Assembly: GCA_025617745.1 (NCBI GenBank)
Contig: CM046870.1
Span: forward strand, 29,841,927 to 29,905,926
Direction of reading: 5' to 3'
DNA from: Heliocidaris erythrogramma
Taxonomy: Eukaryota; Echinodermata; Echinoidea; Camarodonta; Echinometridae
Length of the DNA stretch: 64,000 bases
Notes under the pieces: model-generated
What the model was told of the DNA's origin: nothing
The model's input: the letters and a program-made list of their open reading frames with translations, nothing else
Database searches by the model: none
Shown: positions 25,170-33,315 of the stretch, one piece after another
Numbering within the stretch: the first letter of the stretch is position 1
How the letters are laid out: every line of letters begins with the position of its first letter
Translations under genes and position numbers: made by a program

Positions 25170-25530
25170 AACTGCTACTGTGCATTATGACTACTACTAC
25201 AACTACCATACTAATACTAAAATACCACTAGTACTACTACTAGTACTACATGTACTACTACTACTACTACTACTACTGCTACTACTACTACTACATGTAC
25301 TACTTCTACCACTACTTCTATAACTACTACTACTACTATTACTACTACTACTTCTATTACTATTACTACTGCTATTACTACTACTACTATTATTACTTCT
25401 ATAATTACGACTATTACTACTACTACTTCTATTACTACTACTACTATTACTACTACTACTACTACTACTTCTATAATTATTACTATAACTATTACTACTA
25501 CTACTATACAACAACTGCTACTGTGCATTA

Positions 25531-27080
25531 TGTGAGAACATGAAACTTACATATCTTTTGTACTACAATGTTTAGATTATGGAAGAAAGTGTATGATTAT
25601 TTTCACCTGACCTAGCTATTTCATCTCATATAGTGAGGTTCTTTTTTCTATAGGTAAGATAAGTTAAGAAGATCGCCATTTAAAAGCTTGTGGGAATCTG
25701 GGACTCCACGTCGATTAGCAATTTGGGAGTTTACAAATTGTTTTTACCCACTGCGTCATTCTTGTGCTGAATGCTTCCATGTAGATCTAACTTCCATTAC
25801 GCTAATCATTGATTAGCATATTATGTGAATGAATAATATTGGTTGCTCTTTTAGAACCTTTAGTAGGCTTCAGCGACTCGATTAAAGATGGAATGGGATA
25901 TGTAAATCTTTTATGAAGATGAAAAAAAAAAAATTCTACAAGAGTTGGTCTTTGCTATGAGGAATTTGTTGTGCTCTAACTTTAATCTGTACACAGTCGT
26001 TTATTAATAGAACGCCTTCATTTGGACAGGGGATCGTTATATCAAATCAACTCCATGACAGTCATAACTCTTGCCCGCGATCTAAGGAAATGGACCAGAC
26101 TAACCGTTTAACATGACATGATAAAGGACAACTCTGTGATATCGGTACCCATCGGCTAAGCATCATAGTCTTAATTACAATCCACCAGATTTACCGCCAA
26201 TTACCCAAACAGATTTTGAGGGTCAATTTTGCTTGAACTGTTCCAAAATGTACAAAATGACAGCAAAAATGACTATTAATTATTCAAATATCATATTTAC
26301 ATGAAAAAATGTGTTAATTATGGCATCTTAAGTAAGAAAACCCGAAGTTTGTTCACGTTTGAGAGCAAAAATGAAATTAAAATATTGTGTGACCCAATTT
26401 TTAATGTCTATTCATGAAAAATATATGTAATTATGTTTCGTGATCTACAACCCCCTGTTGAGGTATGTGAGAAATGGCGCGAACTAGCGTCTGTTGTGAT
26501 ACTCGGATTCTTAATCTGGTTGTCTGCTTCTGTCAATATAGTGTAGAGGGTCAGCGGCCACTTGAGTATGCAAGTAGCCTAGAAGATTGATCGGAATACG
26601 ATTGGGTGAAGCTCCTAAGTCCTTTATGGTCCCCTTGAGGTATCTGTTTGGCCTGCTGGCTTTTCAGTTCCTCGAACTCATTTGGAAATGGTTTTCAACT
26701 GTTATCCCTCTATTCCCTTCTCCTCGTGGTAATCGACCAAGCTTGGTCTATGTAATACGTATATGTACATCTATATTATGTTGAATGGAAATCATTATGG
26801 ATTTGCAACATTACTCCCCTCACCTACCACACAATTGATCTTGATAGATTTCAGCACATCGCTTATAAATGCGTAGATACCGAATATGGCTATTTTATGG
26901 GCGCCAAGTCTAAGCCAATCGTCTGGAAAAATTTGTACCGAAGTTTTGGAAAATTAGCATCAAAGACTTGCCTTAAGACTTTCCACACACATGGCAGTGC
27001 GTTGCTTATCGCGACCAAGTCACTCTGAAATTAATCTGTCTCCTATATTGAGGATGTTGAGTGTGTACGGATTATTGGGA
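25531..27080. other. No gene recognised
   Basis: Mixed AT-rich DNA without a supported ORF, element end or RNA gene. A-runs near 25920. Confidence 0.4.
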
Positions 27081-27593
27081 CAGTGGCGGCGTGCCCGGGA
27101 GGGGAGGGGGGGGGGGGGCACACAGTGCTCCCCACTTTATCAAGTAACCCAAAGCGCCCATATAAAGCAGGTATATTTCAGTTATGATTCTAAATTGACC
27201 AATAAATAACTCTGCATATGATTAATTGTACATGAATATCCCTTTGTTCATTTTATGTGAAAAAGAAGTAGATGTAAGGTCCCTTTTCCCTGGCTCGCAA
27301 TGTTAACAGAAAACATTTTAAATGAAAACGGTGTCATCTACTTGGAGAAAATTATTGCTCCTGTCTCAAGAAACTCCATAAAGTCTTCATGGATGAAATA
27401 ATCATGAGCCCTGTCTGAAATATTGATGAGAAGGTGGGCTAGAAATTCCAACACTGTGTAAGCTTTATTGACATCTTTACCAACTCGTGATGATCAGGAT
27501 GCAATGATTAAAGAGAGGATTAAAGATTTATGACAGGCACAAACACCTCAGTCGGGAATGGGAATGTTCCTCCTGTCGTATCATCCGCCACTG
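27081..27593. mobile_element. Possible hAT-type non-autonomous remnant
   Basis: CAGTGGCGGC at the left and CCGCCACTG at the right form a 9 bp inverted repeat that looks like hAT ends (CAG start). The 8 bp flanks do not match, and the arms do not extend further, so the pairing may be chance. A poly-G run lies at about 27107-27118. Confidence 0.3.
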
Positions 27594-27715
27594 ACGCCAC
27601 ACTATAGGCTTATTATTATTCTACAGGGGCGAAGAGAATGATATGTCATTAAAAAAAAAAAATATCATGACCTTTCAAGCCTGATGTGCATTGATGCAAC
27701 CGTGTTTGCTGTAAT

Positions 27716-28027
27716 ATTATGCATAGTGACGAATTCATTTTAACATTACAGCCCTGGAAAATATTATTAGACCAAGCTTCTGTAATAAGGGTACTGTAAT
27801 ATGCATACAAAATTATAAAATGATTTGTCTTTGTATTTCATTGATTGAATACCAAATTCCAGCAATTATACCTTGCTTTTACGATATTTAATTTCCTTCT
27901 TACCAGCTAAATGACTATCAGTAACCATTCTTCGTCTAATATTTTTGTCCATGGCTGTACACTAAAATGTATATCAGTATACATACATGTATTATGCATA
28001 GTGACGAATTCGTTTTAACATTACACT
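27716..28027. repeat. Direct repeat pair with GACGAATTC core
   Basis: TATTATGCATAGTGACGAAT, continuing to TTTTAACATTACA, occurs near 27716 and again near 27991 with one difference. ACTAAAATGTATATC occurs at about 27961 and again at about 28025. These look like remnants of a local duplication. Confidence 0.65.
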
Positions 28028-28053
28028 AAAATGTATATCCGAAGTAATAATAA

Positions 28054-28226
28054 TATACTGTTAATACATGGTTGGGAGTGTGTTAGTGCGATCCGGCAAC
28101 ACAAAGGTTTTTATCGTGGTGTACTAACGCACGAGGCGTAGCCGAGTGTGTTAGACACCACGATAAAAACCTGCGTGTTGCCGGATCGCACTAACGCACG
28201 ACCTCACAACCATGTATTAATAGTAT
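28054..28226. mobile_element. Foldback element of about 173 bp
   Basis: TATACTGTTAATACATGGTT at the left pairs with AACCATGTATTAATAGTATA at the right. The inner arms (GTTAGTGCGATCCGGCAACA, TTTTTATCGTGGTGT) pair almost completely, leaving a loop of about 25 bp around 28121-28147. It is CpG-rich relative to its surroundings. Possibly a hairpin MITE. No clear target duplication. Confidence 0.8.
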
Positions 28227-28249
28227 AATCTTTGTGCTTTCACTTACCT

Positions 28250-28405
28250 CAAACTGTCATGGCATGTCCCATGCGTGAATCCTGCTCAGCAAAACATGTA
28301 GTAGACTGTTGCAAACGTACAATGTTCATTTACAATGTTTAGGCCTAGTCTAGACGGTTGCGAACGTATATACAATGTTTATTTACAATGTTTAGGCCTC
28401 GTCTT
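28250..28405. repeat. Local tandem duplication with AACGTA and TTAGGCCT words
   Basis: GTTGCAAACGTACAATGTTC ... TTTACAATGTTTAGGCCT is followed by GTTGCGAACGTATATACAAT ... TTTACAATGTTTAGGCCT, a unit of about 52-58 bp repeated twice. Confidence 0.7.
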
Positions 28406-28409
28406 AGAC

Positions 28410-28916
28410 CTATTTGTTAGTAATGTGAACCTGACAATTATGGAAGTGGTATTGAATCTGGTTCACCGATGTATTTTCACTTCCTTGAGCTTGGCTGAGC
28501 ATGTTCGAATTTGAGCTTATATTGAAGCTTGAAGATGAAGACAAGGTGCCACCAATGGCACTAGGAGTAGGACTAGTACCAGTACTAGCACTCGTAGTAG
28601 GAACAGGACTAGTACTAGCACTAGTACTAGTAGTAGGAGTAGGACTCGGAGTAGGAATCACTTGGCACAGTTGAGTTGTGTTCTTTGTGTAGTCCGTTCC
28701 ATCCGCTTTTCTGATGCCTGCATAGGAATGGCTCAACAGCGTATCTAACTCACGTTGCGTGATGGTGGATAGGTCCGTGCGACTGAGTTTAGCGAAACTT
28801 TCAAGCTTTGAAAATTTCACTGCTCTTTTCGTACTGTTGGAATCCTTCCCATTCAGTAGATCGTCGAGTTCTTCCTCCGTGAGAAGTGCAAAACTGAGAT
28901 TCGAAGATACAGCCAT
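28410..28916 (-). CDS. Crypton-like protein lacking the catalytic region (168 aa)
   Basis: The open frame extends upstream to 29081, but the likely start is the Met at 28916 (MAVSSNLSFALLTEEELDDL), giving 168 aa. Residues of about 11-85 resemble the N-terminal core-binding part of Crypton tyrosine recombinases: LLNGKDSNSTKRAVKF recalls the family's KDSKNTKR motif, and YAGIRKADGTDYTKNT its Y-A-x-x-R-K-x-D-G-T block. A Ser/Thr/Pro-rich stretch follows (PTPSPTPTTSTSASTSP), encoded by a low-complexity AGT/AGC repeat. The end, QIQYHFHNCQVHITNK, resembles C-terminal tails I associate with such proteins. The catalytic Arg and Tyr region is missing, so the protein could not recombine DNA. It is probably an internally deleted Crypton copy or a derived short gene. 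It lies beside the tail of the LINE, on the same strand. The family call rests on motif memory only. Confidence 0.55.
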   Translation of the reverse strand: MAVSSNLSFALLTEEELDDLLNGKDSNSTKRAVKFSKLESFAKLSRTDLSTITQRELDTLLSHSYAGIRKADGTDYTKNTTQLCQVIPTPSPTPTTSTSASTSPVPTTSASTGTSPTPSAIGGTLSSSSSFNISSNSNMLSQAQGSENTSVNQIQYHFHNCQVHITNK

Positions 28917-29084
28917 TTTTGACACGCTTCTATCGTCAAAAATTAAACTTAAACTTTCATTTTCGGTACTGAACTTCACCGATCCGACCGCGGTAGCGCT
29001 ACAGCTGTAATTTTGTTGATTTGTTGATTTGTTGACATAAGCGACGATCGATAGCGTATACGGCATAGCGTGTAAAAACATATA

Positions 29085-29135
29085 GCAAAATAATAATAAT
29101 AATAATCACAGCATTTATAATGCGCCATCGATCTA
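29085..29135 (-). repeat. LINE 3' tail, GCGC...(ATT)n
   Basis: Minus strand: GATGGCGCATTATAAATGCT, GTG, then ATTATTATTATTATTATT. The same GCGC - AT-rich spacer - (ATT)n layout ends the SINEs at 18765, 33069 and 63518. This tail is the likely recognition site of the LINE RT. Confidence 0.75.
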
Positions 29136-29315
29136 GTATGAATATTTAGAGGCGCAGAGGGATAAAGAAGTTAAAGGATTAAAGGAGGATAGAGACTTAA
29201 GATATGATAATGTATAAGTATATAAGTGCAAGTAATTATCTAACAAATTTTCACATAAATATGATGAAAATAAGTAGGATTTAAGACACTTTTTAAATGG
29301 TTCAACCGATTCTGC

Positions 29316-30680
29316 TCATCGGATCCTCAGTGGAAGAGCATTCCAAAGTGATGGAGCTGAAAAAGAAAAAGCATTTTCTCCCAGAGTTGAATTTGTCCTT
29401 TGAACCTTTAGCTGATTACTACTAGATGAACGCAAATTTCTTCCAGGAACATATTTTGAGACAAGGCTTTGCAGGTATAGGGGAGATTGACCATGCATTG
29501 ATTTCCATGTGAGGAGTAAAATTTTAAATTCTATTATTTTGGTTACCGGTAGCCAGTGGAGATTTTTGAGAATTGGTGTTATATGAGAGAAACGAGATGC
29601 TCCACTGAGGGCCCGAGCAGCAGAAATTTGAACACGTTGCAGCTTGGCAAGTTGATGAGATGTAGTTTTAAAAAGTAAGGCATTTCCATTATCAATTCGA
29701 GATATTACATACGAATGAATTACAGATGCTGCAACTTTAGATGGCAGAGATTTCCTAATACTATGAATGCTTCGCAATTGCAAATATATGGATCTACATG
29801 TAGCAGTAATATGTGATGACATTGACAGCTCATTGTCAAAACGAATTCCAAGATTTCTACAACTGGACAAAGATTGTACTTCAGCACATCCTTTACGTAT
29901 AGACTGACTACGGACCTTAGCACCAAGGTTTCTGGAGGCAATAATCATAAATTCAGTCTTATCATCGTTCAATTTTAGTTTGTTCTTTACCATCCACTTC
30001 CTCATGTCATCAATGCAAGATTCAACTTTATGTTTAGAAGAGGCCTCGCATAAAGGGTCAGCAGGATCGAATGGCATGTATAGCTGGGTGTCATCAGCAT
30101 AGAGATGTATATTGATGCCATGTGATCTTGCAATTTTGGCAAGAGGGCTGGCATAAAGACTGAAGAATGACGGACCCAGAACGGATCCCTGTGGCACGCA
30201 GTATGGAAGCTCAGCTACCGATGACAAGGAATCATCAATCTTCACAATCTGCGAGCGGTTGCTCAGATACGAAGAAATCCAAGCTAGAGCAGATCCAGTC
30301 AAGCCTATCGAGCCAAACCTTCTGATCAGAATATCCTTGTCGATGGTGTCAAAGGCTGCGGACATGTCAAGTAACACCAAGAAGACAGCCTGCTTCTGGT
30401 CAAGGGCTTGAGTGATATCATTGTGAACCTTGATAAGAGCAGATTCGGTGCTATGATCCTTATTATAAGCTGACTGAAGGGGTTCACAAAGAACATTCAG
30501 TTCCAGATAATCTTGAAGACGCTGGGCTACGACTCGTTCCAATACCTTTGAGACGAACTTCAGGTTTGACACTGGCCGGTAGTTCTTTAGGATATCCGGG
30601 TCAAGCCTTGGCTTCTTCAAAAGAGGACGAACAACTGAATGAGTCAGGAAAAATGCCTGTTTCCAATGACATATTGACAA
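29316..30680 (-). CDS. LINE ORF, 3' part: reverse transcriptase (454 aa)
   Basis: Holds almost the whole RT of a CR1/L2-type LINE. Motifs: VVRPLLKKPRLDPDILKNYR (17-36), NYRPVSNL (33-40), the palm Asp D105 in LLDMSAAFDTID, VPQGSVLGP (162-170), and YADD (194-197), the active-site pair. Then DKTEFMIIASR, the thumb, and the C-terminal block PILKNLHWLPV ... SLWNALPLRIR. Both catalytic blocks are present, so this half looks chemically intact. The first residues before about 15 are out-of-frame read-in rather than true N-terminus. The ORF stops at 29316 about 20-25 codons short of the expected end. The downstream text is in the same frame, so this stop is a point change. Confidence 0.9.
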   Translation of the reverse strand: MSICHWKQAFFLTHSVVRPLLKKPRLDPDILKNYRPVSNLKFVSKVLERVVAQRLQDYLELNVLCEPLQSAYNKDHSTESALIKVHNDITQALDQKQAVFLVLLDMSAAFDTIDKDILIRRFGSIGLTGSALAWISSYLSNRSQIVKIDDSLSSVAELPYCVPQGSVLGPSFFSLYASPLAKIARSHGINIHLYADDTQLYMPFDPADPLCEASSKHKVESCIDDMRKWMVKNKLKLNDDKTEFMIIASRNLGAKVRSQSIRKGCAEVQSLSSCRNLGIRFDNELSMSSHITATCRSIYLQLRSIHSIRKSLPSKVAASVIHSYVISRIDNGNALLFKTTSHQLAKLQRVQISAARALSGASRFSHITPILKNLHWLPVTKIIEFKILLLTWKSMHGQSPLYLQSLVSKYVPGRNLRSSSSNQLKVQRTNSTLGENAFSFSAPSLWNALPLRIR

Positions 30681-31040
30681 TAAATATTGTACTTGGCAGA
30701 ATAAGATCTAAATGTTTTTTTCAGAATCCATGTGGGAACTGAATCGTGTGAGCTCGAAGTGGATGGAGAACTTTTTATAATCCTCTTCGCTGCATCCTCA
30801 GATGCCAAGTCGAAGGTGTCAAGCACTTGGTCTTTCCCAGCAGAATGTTCGGTAACTAAATCTGTGCCAGATACCACTTCCAGCTTCTAGTCCTTCTCGA
30901 ATGTCCTTTATCTTTTTGGAAAAGTATAGGCAAAACTTCTCCGCAAGGACTTGGTCACAGCGGTGTGTAGGAAGCATAGATTTCACACAATTATGAAGCA
31001 TCTTGTTTATGACTCTGTACACTTCCCTTGACCACAGCAC
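30644..31040 (-). pseudogene. LINE linker region in shifted frames
   Basis: Two short frames (31040-30819, then 30877-30644) carry the stretch between endonuclease and RT: KEFCLYFSKKIKDIRE-type text written here as AEKFCLYFSKKIKDIREGL, then SSSHDSVPTWILKK, a conserved pre-RT motif of CR1-like elements. The switches from one frame to the next show small indels in the original single ORF. Confidence 0.75.
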
Positions 31041-32491
31041 TCAGAGATCAACTTCTCATAATAAGAGGCCTTTGCATGCTTTATCATGTTCCACGCAACC
31101 TGGCGTTGAGTTTTGAAGCACTGCCTATCAACTTCAAGTTTGGTATTTCGCCACTTTTTTTCTAACCTCCTCCTAAGCTTCTTTACCTCTGTGATCTCTT
31201 CTGAATACCAAGGATTTGGCGAGTGTAAGGAAACAACACCATGCTTATCCAGAATATCTGAAAGAGTTCTCTCGTACTGATCTGTCAGCTTGTTGATGTC
31301 AGTCTCTGGTTCCTGAAACAGATCAGATGACTCCAGGTCTTTAGCAAAGGCATCGTGATCAATTGCCTTCAGTTTCCGATACACTATTTCTTTACGACCT
31401 AATGCTGGCTTGAAGATATTAAGGTCACAGTGTACCGCTGCATGATCACTAAGGAAGGAAGAGACCTCTACGGACTTGACAATATCCTCATAATTTCTAG
31501 ATAAGATGTAGTCCAAAATGTACCCACTTGTATGTGTACAGTCACGTACATTTTGAAGAAGGTCATAAGTCTTCATCATCTCAGAAAAGTTCTTGGTATC
31601 AACATTCGCCTGATCATCCCAGTGAATATTGAAATCATCAACTATCATCAGCTTAGGGGGAAAAGTTGATAAGACAGACAAGTAATCAGCAAAGTCCCGA
31701 AGAAACATTGATGTCGTTGTTCTATTCCTTGGACTGTATGGTGGCCTGTAGATTACTACCAATTTAACAGAGACCGAGGAGCTACTGTCAGGCATAATAT
31801 CACAGCACATACTTTCAAAGCTGACAAAAGTTTGAGACGAGGATGTAACCAGATTTAGTGAATCTCGATGAATAACAGCAATCCCTCCTCCTGTTCGATT
31901 CAAACGTGGAGTGTGCTGGAACTTAAATCCTGGAAGTGTCAGATCAGCAATAACTTTACTTTTTTTTTCTCCATTTGACAACCAAGTCTCTGTTAAACAC
32001 ACAACATCAAAGTCATGTTCAATAAAGTAGTCAGTCAGAAGATCAGCCTTATTACCAACAGACTGTGTGTTAATAAGGCAAAGCTTGCAAGTCTTCTTCC
32101 GGTCACCTAGGAAGATCGATCTTTCGCAAGTTGATACGGACTTAAGCTCAACTGGAAGGGAATTCCCGTTATTCCCTTTCCTCTTTCTCTTGACACCTCC
32201 TCTGGTCCCTCTCACTGTGGGACTCTTTACATTGATACCAAGAGACTTCACGTTGGCCCAAACATCAGATAACATGTAGCCATCGTGATCAAGGTCGAGG
32301 AGGGCTGCTCTACTGTAACGTATTCTTTGCAGAGTTCCCAACTCATCATTCCTCTCACATTTCGACCCATCTTTGTTTATTGGGCCAGGGTTTGCCTCAA
32401 TATCTCCTGCTACCGATAGTAATACATTAAATGTTGCAGTAGAATTGATGTAGTAGTAGATTCTCTTAAGGAGATTGACTGGATGGGACAA
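31007..32491 (-). CDS. LINE ORF, 5' part: 2A-like leader and AP endonuclease (494 aa)
   Basis: Residues 1-37 are a hydrophobic leader (IYYYINSTATFNVLLSV) ending AGDIEANPGP, which matches the 2A ribosome-skipping consensus D-(V/I)-E-x-N-P-G-P (32407-32381). 2A motifs at this place are known in sea urchin CR1-like LINEs. A basic linker follows (KRKRK, residues 101-105). The exonuclease-endonuclease-phosphatase fold runs from about 137 to 360, with N141 (LINTQSVGNK), E168 (CLTETWL), D286/N288 (VDDFNIH) and S348-D349-H350 (FLSDHAAV). This nuclease nicks the target site so that reverse transcription can be primed. Residues beyond 370 are the linker to the RT. The frame is lost near 31020, where the next coding block is in another frame, so a complete protein is not made. 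Confidence 0.85.
   Translation of the reverse strand: MSHPVNLLKRIYYYINSTATFNVLLSVAGDIEANPGPINKDGSKCERNDELGTLQRIRYSRAALLDLDHDGYMLSDVWANVKSLGINVKSPTVRGTRGGVKRKRKGNNGNSLPVELKSVSTCERSIFLGDRKKTCKLCLINTQSVGNKADLLTDYFIEHDFDVVCLTETWLSNGEKKSKVIADLTLPGFKFQHTPRLNRTGGGIAVIHRDSLNLVTSSSQTFVSFESMCCDIMPDSSSSVSVKLVVIYRPPYSPRNRTTTSMFLRDFADYLSVLSTFPPKLMIVDDFNIHWDDQANVDTKNFSEMMKTYDLLQNVRDCTHTSGYILDYILSRNYEDIVKSVEVSSFLSDHAAVHCDLNIFKPALGRKEIVYRKLKAIDHDAFAKDLESSDLFQEPETDINKLTDQYERTLSDILDKHGVVSLHSPNPWYSEEITEVKKLRRRLEKKWRNTKLEVDRQCFKTQRQVAWNMIKHAKASYYEKLISECCGQGKCTES
32381..32407 (-). other. 2A-like ribosome-skipping motif in the LINE ORF
   Basis: The codons read G-D-I-E-A-N-P-G-P, identical to the core 2A consensus. 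In known 2A peptides the ribosome skips the bond between Gly and the final Pro, releasing the upstream 36 aa and continuing translation. The preceding residues are hydrophobic, as in sea urchin 2A leaders reported to act also as signal sequences. Function here is inferred. Confidence 0.8.
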
Positions 32492-33068
32492 TCCTCGATG
32501 AAAGGACTACACAATAAGAGGAGGTGCAATATAGTGAGGAATCCCATTGTCTATCCAATGAAGAATACGACGACAATCAAAGCACTGCTTCCACTATTGT
32601 TGGTCCAACTCTTTACAACAATGCAGACTAGAAGAAACGAGCACGGTGTACATGACTGTGCAACACCAAGTATGGCTCCTTCCAGCTATAACAGTCCAAG
32701 TTAAAGGTGAAAAATAGGACCAAGGAATAAATGATGATGTACGATGAACCAGAGTTCAAACTTTGTCCAGCAGAATCTAAAATGTAAAACTGCTATGCTG
32801 GTAAAGTTTAAAACACAAACAGAAAAGAATATTCCATTCAAAAATGAAATTAGAAGAGACAGGTTCCAGAGCTGCTCCTCCCTTGAAGAGCGCTAAGGTA
32901 AACAAAAAAAATTAAAAAATCGATTCGTATCGTCTGCGCTACATAAATGTTTACATGTTTATGTTTCCATGTGCAACAGTCCCCTTTACCGTATGTTATC
33001 ACTTTTTTGCACAGTCACGTGGTGTTATTTGACCAATCAGGATGGCTACATTCTTGAACCCGTTTTAT

Positions 33069-33315
33069 AAATAATAATAATGGTGGCTTCTTGTATAGCG
33101 CTCATGTCCGTCACGTCGTGACGCTCCTGGCGCTTCAACATTATTACCCCAGTCATAGCTTGGCGGCCAAATATGTAGCGCTCTAGCATATCGGGTATCT
33201 ATTTACACCTGGGTGGAGAGTGGCAAATGTGGATTAAATCTTGCCAAAGGACGTTAGTGCCAGGCTGGGATTCGAACCCTTAACCTTTTGATTAAGAGTC
33301 AAGTGAATGAACCAC
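33069..33315 (-). mobile_element. tRNA-derived SINE with LINE-like tail
   Basis: Minus strand, 5' to 3': a worn tRNA-like head with box B GGTTCGAATCCC (seen within AAGGGTTCGAATCCC), a body (CCTTTGGCAAGATTTAATCC, CATTTGCCACTCTCCACCC, AGGTG), then GCGCTATACAAGAAGCC and (ATT)n. The body matches the 63.5 kb copy closely. About 245 bp. It sits just upstream (5') of the CR1-like LINE. Confidence 0.8.

Larger units (their letters stand above)
23821..25530. repeat. Large TAC trinucleotide array with higher-order units
   Basis: Nearly all of 23821-24071 and 24609-25530 consists of TAC/ACT triplets with TTC, ATT and GCT interruptions. A distinctive module, CTACTGTGCATTATGACTAC followed by CCATACTAATACTAAAATAC and ACTAGTACTAC, recurs at about 23957, 24753 and 25175, with a partial copy at 25518, so the array has higher-order structure. 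The 24074-24606 MITE interrupts it. Poly-Ser, poly-Val and poly-Tyr ORFs of up to 203 codons here are artefacts. Confidence 0.95.
29085..32900 (-). mobile_element. CR1/L2-type LINE, near full length, broken
   Basis: About 3.8 kb on the minus strand, within the usual length for CR1-like elements. Order: 5' UTR (about 32900-32492), 2A-like leader, AP endonuclease, linker, RT, conserved C-terminal tail, short 3' UTR, then GGCGCATTATAAATGCTGTG and (ATT)n at about 29093-29134. The coding frame changes at least three times between about 31040 and 30680. The downstream ORF ends at a TGA (29316-29318) where the family usually has Arg, and coding-like text (AESVEPFKKCLKSYLF) continues beyond it, consistent with CGA to TGA decay. 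The 5' boundary is approximate and no target duplication was fixed. The element is inactive, but its long intact blocks suggest it is not very old. Confidence 0.85.

Noticed and set aside
24553-25543. Several long ORFs of poly-Ser, poly-Val or poly-Tyr, up to 203 codons
   Set aside because: They are frame-by-frame readings of the TAC repeat. All frames are open because the repeat lacks stop codons on those strands.
29316-32491. A host gene with endonuclease and RT domains
   Set aside because: Domain order, the ATT tail, the frame breaks and the C-terminal block are those of a CR1-like LINE.
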